DNA of 64,000 nucleotides from Bacteriovoracaceae bacterium (GCA_028378565.1 JAONMX010000001.1:1-64000); one strand, 5' to 3'. Counted from the first letter of the stretch, positions 16,651 to 24,757 are shown. The notes: a model not told the origin generated them from the letters alone. Numbers and translations: made by a program.

Positions 16651-16687
16651 CTAACACTTTGTCACAATTAAGTGTGACAAAGGTTAG
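16651..16687 (-). promoter_or_regulatory. Strong stem-loop just after the major Flp pilin gene
   Basis: CTAAC-A-CTTTGTCACA (16651-16666) pairs with TGTGACAAAG-GTTAG (16673-16687): 15 base pairs, one bulged base, six-base loop. On the pilin strand it includes the pilin stop codon and is not followed directly by a T run. It is likely an mRNA-stabilising or attenuating hairpin that lets the pilin be made in excess over the downstream assembly genes. Confidence 0.6.
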
Positions 16688-16869
16688 TTCATCTCGTCTA
16701 CGAAGCCTTCAGCTTTTTCGAACACTTTACCAGTAATAGCACTCAACTTTTCAGTCGCTACTGCTTTAAATCTAAAAACGATTAGGGCAACAACGGCAAC
16801 TAGAAGAATGTACTCTGTAGATGTCTGTCCATCTTCTTCTTTTAAGTATGAAAGAATCAGGTTTTTCAT
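16684..16869 (-). CDS. flp: Major Flp pilin
   Basis: 61 residues: leader MKNLILSYLKEEDG, then QTSTEYILLVAVVALIVFRF, the classical Flp G-xxxxEY processing site and hydrophobic helix, and a short amphipathic tail. This is the structural subunit of the Tad pilus and the first gene of the operon. A strong AGGAGTGGG ribosome-binding site lies before the ATG at 16869 and a consensus promoter about 95 bases upstream. A stable hairpin follows its stop codon. Confidence 0.92.
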   Translation of the reverse strand: MKNLILSYLKEEDGQTSTEYILLVAVVALIVFRFKAVATEKLSAITGKVFEKAEGFVDEMN

Positions 16870-16962
16870 ATCCCACTCCTGTTTAGTACTATTCTCTTCG
16901 GTGAGACCTCATTAAAACTTGAGAAAAATTCCATCTTTTTATACTATTCTATTTCAATATCT

Positions 16963-16991
16963 ATTATACGGGATTTCGTAACATGATGCAA
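16963..16991 (-). promoter_or_regulatory. Sigma-70 promoter of the Tad operon
   Basis: The minus strand has TTGCAT (16991-16986), a 17-base spacer, then a perfect TATAAT (16968-16963). Transcription would start near 16956 and give a leader of about 87 bases. Confidence 0.75.
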
Positions 16992-17052
16992 TAAAAACAC
17001 TATAACCCACTGTATTTACATGTTGTTATACCTATTTGCCTGCCAACTTTGT

Positions 17053-17081
17053 TATACAACTAGCAATAATTCGTGTATAAT
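17053..17081 (+). promoter_or_regulatory. Promoter of the 6S RNA gene
   Basis: TATACA (17053-17058), a 17-base spacer and a perfect TATAAT (17076-17081), placing the start at about 17087, where the RNA's closing stem begins. Confidence 0.65.
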
Positions 17082-17086
17082 TTTAG

Positions 17087-17267
17087 ACGGGTCTAAGGTC
17101 GGCAGAACGTGTTTCGCCCTACAATCTATCTTAGGGACGCGGTCACTGGTTACGGTGAGCAAGCTCACACTTTGAGCAATCAAATGGAGTGAGAAGCCTA
17201 ATGTGATTATCTACTGCATCCACCTGTTATATAACGGGCGGAATCCTAACATGTCGACCAGACCCAT
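17087..17267 (+). ncRNA. ssrS: 6S RNA
   Basis: A roughly 180-base non-coding segment with 6S RNA architecture. A terminal stem pairs GGGTCT (17089-17094) with AGACCC (17260-17265), continued by GGTCG (17097-17101) with CGACC (17255-17259). Internal features match known 6S RNAs: GGTGAGCAAGCTCAC followed by GAGAAGCCTAA, and a late hairpin around CACCTGTT...AACGGGCGG. 6S RNA mimics an open promoter and binds sigma-70 RNA polymerase in stationary phase. It has its own promoter and a T-rich end. Exact ends and loops are inferred from base pairing only. Confidence 0.85.
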
Positions 17268-17315
17268 CTTTCTTTTTCCTTTGACATTCCTAGTCCAAAC
17301 CCCGATCATTTTAGT

Positions 17316-17849
17316 ATGAACGAATTTATCGACACAGATCATATTTCTACAACTTGGATCGAGAACCTTGCTCTAGAAGAAATTAATATGGAAGAATCAG
17401 GAATCATTAATATGAATGATCACCTGAACCCAATTCATTTTCTAGAAGAGTCTTCAATCAATTTTATGAATTTAGTTAGAGATCGTTTTGAAGTCTATAT
17501 TCAAAAGTTCAATCAATACAGAAGTAACTCAGCTTCTCATGCACAGATTAAAATGTTTAAAATTAGTAACACTGTTAATGATTTTATGCTTTTTAGAAAC
17601 TCATTAAGGCTTATCTTTTCAAGAAAATCTAACAATCTCGTTACAATTGGATTTCTTGCCAATGGTAAGGATCTTTACGCTCCTAGAGTTAGCGAAGGTG
17701 ATAGTTTTGGAACTGGACCAGTTCACGAAATTAATGCCAACATAGGTGCTTTCAATAAGATTACTTGGAAGTTTCAAGGTGAAATCGTAGACGTTGATGC
17801 CATGGTAAGACATTATCTTTCAGAATTTATTCGTCAATCAGCTAGATAA
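17316..17849 (+). CDS. Conserved-looking hypothetical protein (177 aa)
   Basis: I do not recognise this soluble protein. It has an acidic N-terminal 50 residues and then a mixed alpha/beta region with no membrane segment or signal peptide. The ATG at 17316 has no good Shine-Dalgarno sequence. It begins only 49 bases after the 6S RNA end, so it may be expressed by read-through of that transcript. Its last 8 bases overlap the end of the convergent SDR gene. Codon use matches its neighbours and the ORF is long, so it is probably real. Confidence 0.65.
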   Translation: MNEFIDTDHISTTWIENLALEEINMEESGIINMNDHLNPIHFLEESSINFMNLVRDRFEVYIQKFNQYRSNSASHAQIKMFKISNTVNDFMLFRNSLRLIFSRKSNNLVTIGFLANGKDLYAPRVSEGDSFGTGPVHEINANIGAFNKITWKFQGEIVDVDAMVRHYLSEFIRQSAR

Positions 17850-18828
17850 ACTGAACGCCTTCTCCTTTACTTGATTTTCCTTTACTCGACTCATCTCCAT
17901 TCAGTCTTTTATAAGTAAACTCTAGTGACTCTTTGATCGTTGGCATTTCAATATTCAAAAAACCTTCTATATTTGCTAGATCTAACTTATATCGTAATGT
18001 CGACCCGGTGCCTGAGCCTTGCATTACTGGCAGTGCCCACTTCGCTTTAGATATTAAGTCAGCAGACTCTCCAAAAACTTCACAATAGGTTTTAGCAAAT
18101 TCATAGTGATTCATAGTATCACTGGTAGTCACTTGTAATAATCTATTCTGAACACCTTTATCAAAACAGATCTTCATAACCATTCCAAGAAAGGCCACAT
18201 CCATGAAGCCTGTCTGTAAAAAAGAATCAACATTTGATGGCTGATTTAGCTTTAGTTTTCTTTGGAGATTCTCAAAAAATGTTGGCTTCATCGAGTTAAT
18301 TCCACGACCATATAGTTTTGATGTTCTAAAAATTACATAATTCAAAGATGTTTTTTGAATATAAAACTCTGCGGCAGCCTGCGTTTTTCCATAAATGGTA
18401 TTCGGATCTGGAATATCCATTTCAATATAACTTCTATTCTCACCACCAAAAACGAATGATGAACTGATATAACAAATTTGTGATTTATAACGGTGGCAAT
18501 ATTCAGCAACGTTGAAAAGACCACTTGTATTTAATGCCTCAGCTCGATCGTCATATTTTGAGCAATCCTGTATTGATGAAATTCCTGCACAATAGAGAGA
18601 GATTTCAGGTTTAAAAGCAAAGAGCACTAACTGAACTTCTTCTTTTACTAATACATCACAAGGTATCGTTAAGACTCCTGGTATTGAAACAGGATTCTTG
18701 TTGTAAGTACCAATTACTTTATAATCTTTTTTAAAAAATTCTGCCAAAGAACTTCCTACAAAAGAAGAAACTCCAAATATTACTAGAGTTTTTCGGTAAA
18801 TTACTAAATCTTCATTCTTCTTATTCAT
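17842..18828 (-). CDS. NAD(P)-binding SDR / RmlD-like nucleotide-sugar reductase-epimerase family
   Basis: 328 residues with a Rossmann start (VIFGVSSFVGSSL, G-x2-x2-G type) and RmlD/epimerase motifs: YISSSFVFGG, the Y.E.D.P.P stretch, YGKTQAAAE and RTSKLYGRG. Such enzymes act on sugar nucleotides for O-antigen or glycan synthesis. The catalytic YxxxK motif is altered: Tyr146 is present but position 150 is Gln (codon CAG), so normal SDR catalysis may be lost or changed. It lies next to the flagellin genes, where a flagellin-glycosylation role is possible but unproven. No sugar transferase is nearby. Confidence 0.8.
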   Translation of the reverse strand: MNKKNEDLVIYRKTLVIFGVSSFVGSSLAEFFKKDYKVIGTYNKNPVSIPGVLTIPCDVLVKEEVQLVLFAFKPEISLYCAGISSIQDCSKYDDRAEALNTSGLFNVAEYCHRYKSQICYISSSFVFGGENRSYIEMDIPDPNTIYGKTQAAAEFYIQKTSLNYVIFRTSKLYGRGINSMKPTFFENLQRKLKLNQPSNVDSFLQTGFMDVAFLGMVMKICFDKGVQNRLLQVTTSDTMNHYEFAKTYCEVFGESADLISKAKWALPVMQGSGTGSTLRYKLDLANIEGFLNIEMPTIKESLEFTYKRLNGDESSKGKSSKGEGVQFI

Positions 18829-18898
18829 ACTTTAATTATAGCTTATTTTTGGATTTAAAAAGGGAGGGAAACATTGTTCTTAATTTTAGAAAAAAAAC

Positions 18899-18935
18899 GA
18901 AAAAATGCCCTGGCTTCATGCGAAGCTCAGGGCAA
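18899..18935 (-). terminator. Rho-independent terminator after flagellin gene 1
   Basis: A TGCCCTG-GCTTC / GAAGC-T-CAGGGCA stem with one bulge and a four-base loop is followed on the minus strand by a T-rich tract. Confidence 0.92.
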
Positions 18936-18949
18936 TAAAAGAAAGTTTA

Positions 18950-19783
18950 TTATCCAAGTAACTTAAGGGCTATGTTCGGAGCTTGGTTTGCCTGTGACAA
19001 TACCGAAGTTCCTGCCTGAACTAGGATGTTGTTCTTAGTGAGGTCAGCTGTTTCAGCTGCCACATCAACATCTCTAATTCTTGAGTTCGCTGCACTAAGG
19101 TTCTCATCAGTAACCGCCAAGTTATTAATCGTTGACGATAATCTGTTTTGAGTTGCACCAAGTTCAGCTCGCACACCGTTAATTTGCACCAACGCATTAT
19201 CAAGTTTTTGTAACGTGACTTGCGCGCCCTCTTTGTTGCTAACGGTTTCCCCAGTAAGACCGAGTGAGACAAGCGTTGCATTCGCTTTTGTACCGTCGTA
19301 GGTAAGGCGATCAAGAATTGGGTCATTGTTGACACCGACTTGAAAGTCGAGAATTCCGCCTGAACCATCAAGTAAGTTGGTCCCGTTAAACTCTGCAGAT
19401 CTTGAGATCCTGTCGATCTCTTCTTTGAGTTGTTGGAATTCGATGTCTGTAAATCCACGTTCTTTCTGCCCTATCGTATCAGAAGCTGCTTGTACCGCTA
19501 GTTCTCTTAATCGAATGACGATATTTGAGATTTCGCTTAACCCGCCTTCTGCGGTTTGTATCATTGAGATCGCATCATTTGCGTTTCTCTTTGCTTGTCT
19601 AAATCCTCTTATCTGAGCTTTTAGTTTTTCACTTATTGCTAATCCAGCTGCATCATCACTCGCTTTAGTTACACGTTCTCCTGATGATAACTTTCTTAAG
19701 TTATCGCCAACTCTTCTGTTCGACTGAGCTAGTGAACGTTGTGCGGACAATGAAGCCGTATTCGTATTAATTCGTAATCCCAT
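18950..19783 (-). CDS. Flagellin 1
   Basis: 277 residues with the conserved D0/D1 ends: [44 protein letters not shown] at the N-terminus, and [22 protein letters not shown]...QANQAP at the C-terminus. The surface-exposed middle domain is almost absent, so it is a short, core-type flagellin. GAAGGAGAT precedes the ATG. A five-codon upstream ORF with its own strong ribosome-binding site ends 2 bases before this start. A strong terminator follows, and a second flagellin lies upstream on the same strand, so it is transcribed as a separate or partly separate unit. Exported by the flagellar type III system. Confidence 0.97.
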   Translation of the reverse strand: MGLRINTNTASLSAQRSLAQSNRRVGDNLRKLSSGERVTKASDDAAGLAISEKLKAQIRGFRQAKRNANDAISMIQTAEGGLSEISNIVIRLRELAVQAASDTIGQKERGFTDIEFQQLKEEIDRISRSAEFNGTNLLDGSGGILDFQVGVNNDPILDRLTYDGTKANATLVSLGLTGETVSNKEGAQVTLQKLDNALVQINGVRAELGATQNRLSSTINNLAVTDENLSAANSRIRDVDVAAETADLTKNNILVQAGTSVLSQANQAPNIALKLLG

Positions 19784-19785
19784 GA

Positions 19786-19803
19786 TTAATCTCCTTCTAA
19801 CAT
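19786..19803 (-). promoter_or_regulatory. Five-codon upstream ORF in the flagellin 1 leader
   Basis: The ATG at 19803 is preceded at 6 bases by a perfect GGAGG (19814-19810). It encodes MLEGD and stops 2 bases before the flagellin ATG. The mini-ORF covers the flagellin ribosome-binding site, so its translation could couple or gate flagellin translation. The rest of the leader (19804-20024) holds a small GGACA-TCCG-TGTCC hairpin at 19827-19840 and AT-rich sequence; I see no clear sigma-28 or sigma-54 promoter there. Confidence 0.45.
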
Positions 19804-20024
19804 CTCTTACCTCCTGTAAAATCCAAGGACATCCGTGTCCCGGTGACTTATTAATATTAGTTTTTCAATTCATTAAAAATTTCGAATAATACAACTTTCT
19901 TTTTAAATTTCTTATTCGTTTTTTATTCAGCAACTCGCTATTGCAGGGTAGTTCGTCGCTTGTTTTTAATTATCCTGTTGCTTTCAACATGTAACACTCC
20001 TAGTGTTTTACAATTAACGTTCTA

Positions 20025-20873
20025 TTACCCTTGCGCAGCTGACTGAATTAAGCTCAGTGCATTCTTCGTTGAGGCATTGGCCTGTGATAATACTGAAGTA
20101 CCAGCACTCATAAGAATGTTGTTCCTAGTTAATTCAGCAGTTTCAGCGGCAACGTCAGTGTCTCTAACACGGGAGTTGGCAGCAGATAAGTTTTCAATAC
20201 TTACCGCAATATTATTTACTGTAGACTGTAGTCTGTTTTGAAGAGCACCAAAATCCGCTCTAATACCTGAAACAGAAATAATTGCTTGGTCAATTGAAGA
20301 TAAAGAGTTCTGTGAAGAGATCTTATCAGCAACTGAAGCAAGATTTAGCCCAAGAGCCGCAACGTTAACGTCAGCACTTGAAGCATCAAACGTTAATCTA
20401 TCACTTATAGGGTCATTTCTCGTTCCAATTTGGATATCAAAAACAGCACCAGTACCATTTAATAATGGAACACGGTTAAATTCTGTTGAGTTGGCAATAC
20501 GATCAATTTCTGATGTAAGTTGCTCAAATTCAACATTAAGAAACTTTCTTTCAGTACCACCGATGGTATCCGAAGCAGCTTGTACGGCAAGTTCTCTTAG
20601 CCTAATCAAGATGTTTGAAGTTTCAGATAAAGCACCTTCAGCAATTTGAACTAATGAAATACCATCTTCAGCATTTCTTTCAGCCTGCTTAAGACCTCTA
20701 ACCTGTGCCTTTAAATTTTCTGAGATTGCGAGTCCGGCAGCATCGTCACCAGCTCTGTTGATTCTTTGTCCTGAAGACAATTTCTCTAGCGATTTATTCA
20801 TCGCAAGTCGCGTTCCTCTCAAATTTCTTTGAGCGTTTAGGGACGCTACGTTCGTATTAATTCGAAGTCCCAT
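20025..20873 (-). CDS. Flagellin 2
   Basis: 282 residues with the same short core-flagellin design: [18 protein letters not shown] and [19 protein letters not shown] at the N-terminus, NSRVRDTDVAAETAELTRNNIL...QANAS at the C-terminus. It is clearly paralogous to flagellin 1, with most differences in the central part, suggesting distinct places along the filament. AAGGAGGA precedes the ATG. The gene lies upstream of flagellin 1 on the same strand with a 241-base gap containing an AACACT-CCT-AGTGTT repeat (19993-20007) that could slow transcription. The leader holds overlapping inverted repeats. Confidence 0.97.
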   Translation of the reverse strand: MGLRINTNVASLNAQRNLRGTRLAMNKSLEKLSSGQRINRAGDDAAGLAISENLKAQVRGLKQAERNAEDGISLVQIAEGALSETSNILIRLRELAVQAASDTIGGTERKFLNVEFEQLTSEIDRIANSTEFNRVPLLNGTGAVFDIQIGTRNDPISDRLTFDASSADVNVAALGLNLASVADKISSQNSLSSIDQAIISVSGIRADFGALQNRLQSTVNNIAVSIENLSAANSRVRDTDVAAETAELTRNNILMSAGTSVLSQANASTKNALSLIQSAAQG

Positions 20874-20912
20874 TGTATCCTCCTTGATATCGGGTTCTAG
20901 TCAGATTCCTTC

Positions 20913-20940
20913 TAACCAGCGAATTGGTTAACTTAACCAA
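20913..20940 (-). promoter_or_regulatory. Overlapping, mutually exclusive hairpins in the flagellin 2 leader
   Basis: On the minus strand TTGGTTAA (20940-20933), one base, TTAACCAA (20931-20924), then TGGTTA (20918-20913). The middle arm can pair with either flank, so two alternative stems are possible. It lies 40-67 bases before the ATG. It may be an operator (near-perfect palindrome) or an mRNA switch. No obvious flagellar sigma-factor promoter was found in 20874-21136. Confidence 0.35.
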
Positions 20941-21136
20941 ATCCTTCATAACTCTTTTCGACCCAACGCAATACTTCTTAATTTAATTGTTGAATTATTA
21001 GACAGCAGGCAGATCTTGCCTTTGTGAGGTTAACTAACTGAATTTAAAGACTTATTTTACCTTCAAATGAGGCCTATAACAGAGTAAAATACTAATTCAC
21101 TGTAAAATAATTAATCAATTCCTCAAGGAAAGTGTC

Positions 21137-22090
21137 ATCGAGTTTAAAAATTTAAAAGATAACCCTGAAAAAGAGCAAGAGTTCTGTAACTTAATAGAGA
21201 CATCATTTAAGTACGATGAATATAACTCATATAAGGATGACTTCTTCCCCCTCTTTATAGATGAAAATTTGCAACACTGCCATTACCTAGAGATAGAAGG
21301 AAAGATTGCTGCAACAATTGCTCTTTATAAGACACATTTAATATTCAAAGGAAAAGAGTTACCGGTTACTTTTATTGGAGGCATTGCAGTTAATGAAGAG
21401 TTCAGAGGTCACGGCGTCTTTAAAATGTTCTTCTCTAAATTATTGAATGAATATCACAAGACGACCGCTCTCTTTATCTTGTGGACTGGTGATCCTGAAA
21501 TTTATGAAGCATGGGAATTCTTTCCATTTGGATATATCTGCGAGCAACCAATTACAAACCCTGCCAAAACACTTACTACCAGTGGATGGAATGAAGAAAT
21601 ACAGTCATTAATTAAAACTCAATATAATGAACTCAGCAATCAGTACATCATTCATAACCGCTCAGAAAAATTTTGGAAATCTATGTTTCAAAACTATAGT
21701 GCTAAAGTTTTTACTAATGATGAGCAAACTGAATACGCTATTTGCTCGAAAGGTTTCGATTTAAGAGGTATTTGCCATGAAAGCACCTCTTTAAAGAGTC
21801 CTAGCTTTCAAGTGGAAGCGAGTTCCTTTTGGTCACCTGAAATTAATAATGAGCTTGCTGGAAGATATATGGGCTTTTTGAAGTTATCAAATATTGATCT
21901 TCTTAACGAGTGGTTAAAAGAAATTGGATCCGGACTGCAACTCGCCAGTAAAACATCATTTCTATTTAATGAAGAAGTTTTTAATTTATCACAACAAGAG
22001 GTTATTCAAGGAATATTTGGCCCCGCTTGGTTTGATGAGATTAAAGCAGAGCTGCCACCAATTTGGATCGGTGGCCTAGACTCTATTTAA
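21137..22090 (+). CDS. GNAT-family N-acetyltransferase with no conventional start codon
   Basis: The reading frame is open from 21080 to 22090. The first ATG/GTG/TTG in frame is the TTG at 21269, but convincing coding sequence precedes it (EFKNLKDNPEKEQ...FPLFIDENL), giving the usual GNAT N-terminal helices. An AAGGAA ribosome-binding site lies 6 bases before an ATC codon at 21137, so I place the start there. The acetyl-CoA-binding region is GGIAVNEEFRGHGVFKMFF, where R-G-H-G matches the Q/RxxGxG/A motif. A C-terminal extension of about 150 residues is unassigned. Its last 8 bases overlap the convergent kinase-like gene. Substrate unknown. Confidence 0.72.
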   Translation: MEFKNLKDNPEKEQEFCNLIETSFKYDEYNSYKDDFFPLFIDENLQHCHYLEIEGKIAATIALYKTHLIFKGKELPVTFIGGIAVNEEFRGHGVFKMFFSKLLNEYHKTTALFILWTGDPEIYEAWEFFPFGYICEQPITNPAKTLTTSGWNEEIQSLIKTQYNELSNQYIIHNRSEKFWKSMFQNYSAKVFTNDEQTEYAICSKGFDLRGICHESTSLKSPSFQVEASSFWSPEINNELAGRYMGFLKLSNIDLLNEWLKEIGSGLQLASKTSFLFNEEVFNLSQQEVIQGIFGPAWFDEIKAELPPIWIGGLDSI

Positions 22091-23801
22091 ACTTTTTAAT
22101 TCTTTTTGATGCTAGACCAAACGCTACTAGTGATAGCGACCAGAAAACCCAAGTGATTGTAGGAATTGAACTTGCACTCACATTACCACTTGCTTTGAGA
22201 AACTCATTTCCTGAAACAAGAAAAACACAGCAAAGAGCAATATAACCTAAGAATAAAATAGAAGAGTTTATTTTCTTGAGCGGTCGATCTAACCCTTGCA
22301 AATTTAAATCAAAGGCATAACCTTTCTTTGACCATTGCTTTAGAAACCATTTGATATGTCTTGGAATAACTCTACCAGAACCTAATAAGTCCTTTGCCGC
22401 CCAAAGAGATTCCTCTATTAACTCTTCTTTTGAAAAACTATCTTTTATAATACCTTCTATATCATTTTCCATCATGGCATAGATATCAAAGTCCTGCCCT
22501 ACTGATCGTCCGACTCCGTCTAGAGTAATGAGTGCTCTGAAAACAATAAACCATTCTCTTGGCAGAAAAAGTTGGTGATGTTTAAGGGTATTAATCACTT
22601 CCTGAAAGAGCTGAGCAAAGTCAGTTTGTTGAACCGTGAGACCAATATAAGGACTAAGAACATCTCTTACATCACTAATCAGTCCATCAATATCTGGAAT
22701 CTCTTCGTACTCGGCAACATCTAAAAACTCATAAACGATATGTTCATAGTTAAAAGTAAGTAACGAATAAACAATGGCCACAAAGTTCTTACGACCCTTT
22801 TTCGATAGTGTTCCCATTAGACCAAAATCAATCAGTCCAATTCGTCCGTCCTCTAGTAAGAAAAAGTTTCCACCGTGAAGGTCCGCATGAAAGAAACCAT
22901 CTTTTAAAAACGTTTTAATAAAAACATTGAGGCCCTTATCTAGTTTTTCTTCTAATTCGTCTTTGTATTTTAAAATATTCTGTTGATCACTAAAGGCAAT
23001 CCCCTTTAGTCTTTCCATGACAATTAAGTTTTCAGAACTAAACTCTTCATACATCTTAGGTAGATAAATGATATCTGTAGCATTATGTCCTTCAATGACT
23101 TTCCTAAACCTTTCACAATTCTGTACTTCAGTGAAAAGGTTTAGCTCTCCTTGAAGAGACGCTGAAAAGTCTTTAAGAATTCTAGTGACTCCAAGATATT
23201 TAACTTCATCACTAATTCTTTCCGCTTGCCCAGCAAGAAACCTCATAATAGAAAAGTCAGTAATCATTGTTTTTTCAATTCCAGGTCTTCTCACTTTAAT
23301 GACGACATCTTCACCTGAAAGAAGTTTTCCTTTGAAAACAACTCCGATACTAGCTGTTCCAATTGGATGCTCATCAACAAATTCAAAAACCTCATCAATT
23401 GGCTTTTCAAGACTTAGTTCAATACTCGATTTAAGTTCTGAAAAAGGAATAGGTTTTACCTTATCCCTTAAAATCTTCATTTCATTAATAAATGATTGAT
23501 CAAAGATATCTTCTCGACTACTAAGAAGTTGTCCGAGTTTAATAAAAGCTGGACCTAACTCTTCAAAACATAAACGTAAACGATAACCTAGGATATGAGA
23601 CCAATCCATATCGCCTTTTTCTTCTAGCTCTTTTTTAATACTTTTCTTTGACTTTGGAAGAACGACATTTAAACCTGGTATTAAATTAAGACCAATAAAC
23701 TCATCAAAACCATGCTTTCCAAAAATGACAGCGATCTCTCTCATTCTTGAAACATTTCTTATGGTTTTGTGAATTCCAATCCCAGTTTTAATAATATCCA
23801 T
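22083..23801 (-). CDS. ABC1/UbiB-family atypical kinase-like protein
   Basis: 572 residues. Motifs of the family in order: KLGQLLSSREDI (the KxGQ helix), GTASIGVVFKGKL (Ala-rich nucleotide loop), VIKVRRPGIEK (catalytic lysine), FHADLHGGNFF (catalytic loop) and GLIDFGLMG (metal-binding DFG). Two transmembrane helices at the C-terminus anchor it to the inner membrane. UbiB proteins support ubiquinone/isoprenoid-quinone biosynthesis and lipid handling, often by ATPase activity. No quinone-synthesis gene is adjacent, so its exact role is inferred from the family. Convergent with the acetyltransferase. Confidence 0.93.
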   Translation of the reverse strand: MDIIKTGIGIHKTIRNVSRMREIAVIFGKHGFDEFIGLNLIPGLNVVLPKSKKSIKKELEEKGDMDWSHILGYRLRLCFEELGPAFIKLGQLLSSREDIFDQSFINEMKILRDKVKPIPFSELKSSIELSLEKPIDEVFEFVDEHPIGTASIGVVFKGKLLSGEDVVIKVRRPGIEKTMITDFSIMRFLAGQAERISDEVKYLGVTRILKDFSASLQGELNLFTEVQNCERFRKVIEGHNATDIIYLPKMYEEFSSENLIVMERLKGIAFSDQQNILKYKDELEEKLDKGLNVFIKTFLKDGFFHADLHGGNFFLLEDGRIGLIDFGLMGTLSKKGRKNFVAIVYSLLTFNYEHIVYEFLDVAEYEEIPDIDGLISDVRDVLSPYIGLTVQQTDFAQLFQEVINTLKHHQLFLPREWFIVFRALITLDGVGRSVGQDFDIYAMMENDIEGIIKDSFSKEELIEESLWAAKDLLGSGRVIPRHIKWFLKQWSKKGYAFDLNLQGLDRPLKKINSSILFLGYIALCCVFLVSGNEFLKASGNVSASSIPTITWVFWSLSLVAFGLASKRIKKFK

Positions 23802-23913
23802 TCCTACTCCTTATATTAGTTTTATATTTTATATGTTCTTGTTAAGTAGGTGTAATTTTTTTATTTCGCCATGCATCCAATCAACATCATACCTTAGCCA
23901 AATTCCTCAAAAA

Positions 23914-24435
23914 ATGTTAACTTTTAAAGCTGTGAAAACGTTAATACTTTGTACGATATTCATTTTGACCAATAATCTATTTGCAGCCGAGACCTGTAGT
24001 AGGGTCGCTGTCATCAACTATCAAGATGTCTTAGTTGATACCGATAGTAGTCAAAAAGGGGAAGGCTTGAGATATCATCTTGAAAAAGATGCTATTGCTA
24101 AGTCATATCTTGATACCTATCAAGAAGGATCAAGAATTCAGTGGCCTAATGCTATCTTGGGTACTGTTGGTACAGGTATGGTGATAACTAGTTTTTTAAC
24201 AGCATCAACCAATAACAATAGAAAAACTTTTCTCATTGGTGGCTTAACGATGATTGCGATTAACTTTTTAATGGCAAGAACTCTAGAGAGGACAAACGAG
24301 CAAAATCTTTTAACTGCTATCGATGAATATAATAAGCGAAATTTGCCCAAAATATTTTTTAGCGCCTCTGGTGAAGATGAAAATTCTGACAAGTCTGACT
24401 ATGGTGTTTCAGTAAATAAAGAGTGGAGCTTTTAA
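23914..24435 (+). CDS. Exported or membrane hypothetical protein
   Basis: About 173 residues. It begins with a signal-peptide-like stretch (VKTLILCTIFILTNNLFA) and then AETCSRVAVINYQDVLVDTD, with two hydrophobic segments (AILGTVGTGMVITSF and LIGGLTMIAINFLM) that may span the membrane. The ORF extends upstream to 23833 but that part lacks character. The ATG at 23914 or the GTG at 23932 gives the best signal peptide, and neither has a clear ribosome-binding site. The stop overlaps the ATG of the next gene (TAATG), so the two are coupled. I do not recognise the family. Confidence 0.6.
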   Translation: MLTFKAVKTLILCTIFILTNNLFAAETCSRVAVINYQDVLVDTDSSQKGEGLRYHLEKDAIAKSYLDTYQEGSRIQWPNAILGTVGTGMVITSFLTASTNNNRKTFLIGGLTMIAINFLMARTLERTNEQNLLTAIDEYNKRNLPKIFFSASGEDENSDKSDYGVSVNKEWSF

Positions 24436-24743
24436 TGAGTGCAGCAGAAAGTGAAATTGTTTTATGTTATAAGTGTAATAGCGAAACAGAGATTATGACT
24501 GACTCAAAGGTTCATCGTAGTGAAGAATGTCCAAAGTGCTTTGCTTCGCTCCATTCTTGTATGATGTGTTTTTTTTATGACAAGACAGCCTATAATGAAT
24601 GTCGTGAACCAATGGCCAATAGAATACTAGAAAAAGAAAAAGCAAATTTTTGTGAATTCTACAAATTAAAAGGAAGCGCTGCTGAGGGCGATAAAAAAGA
24701 AAACTTAATGGATGCCGCCAACGCTCTATTCAAAGATAAGTAA
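24435..24743 (+). CDS. Small cysteine-rich, zinc-ribbon-like protein (102 aa)
   Basis: Eight cysteines in pairs: CYKC (11,14), CPKC (32,35), CMMC (42,45), then C56 and C73, with a conserved-looking core CFFYDKTAYNECREP followed by the tail NFCEFYKLK. It probably binds one or two zinc ions. The ATG at 24435, overlapping the preceding stop and preceded by GGAG, is preferred over the in-frame GTG at 24423. It lies 14 bases upstream of greA and is probably co-transcribed with it. Function unknown; nucleic-acid or protein binding is plausible. Confidence 0.75.
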   Translation: MSAAESEIVLCYKCNSETEIMTDSKVHRSEECPKCFASLHSCMMCFFYDKTAYNECREPMANRILEKEKANFCEFYKLKGSAAEGDKKENLMDAANALFKDK

Positions 24744-24757
24744 AAAAGGATTTAAAA

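Noticed and set aside
17087-17267. tmRNA or RNase P RNA as an alternative for the structured RNA
   Set aside because: No tRNA-like ends, no tag reading frame and too short for RNase P; the paired ends and GAGAAGCC region fit 6S RNA.
19021-19458. 145-codon ORF inside flagellin 1 on the same strand
   Set aside because: Composition is that of a shifted frame of the conserved flagellin; no start signal.
19993-20007. AACACT-CCT-AGTGTT repeat after flagellin 2 as a terminator
   Set aside because: The stem is short with a three-base loop and has no T run on the minus strand; mentioned only as a possible pause.
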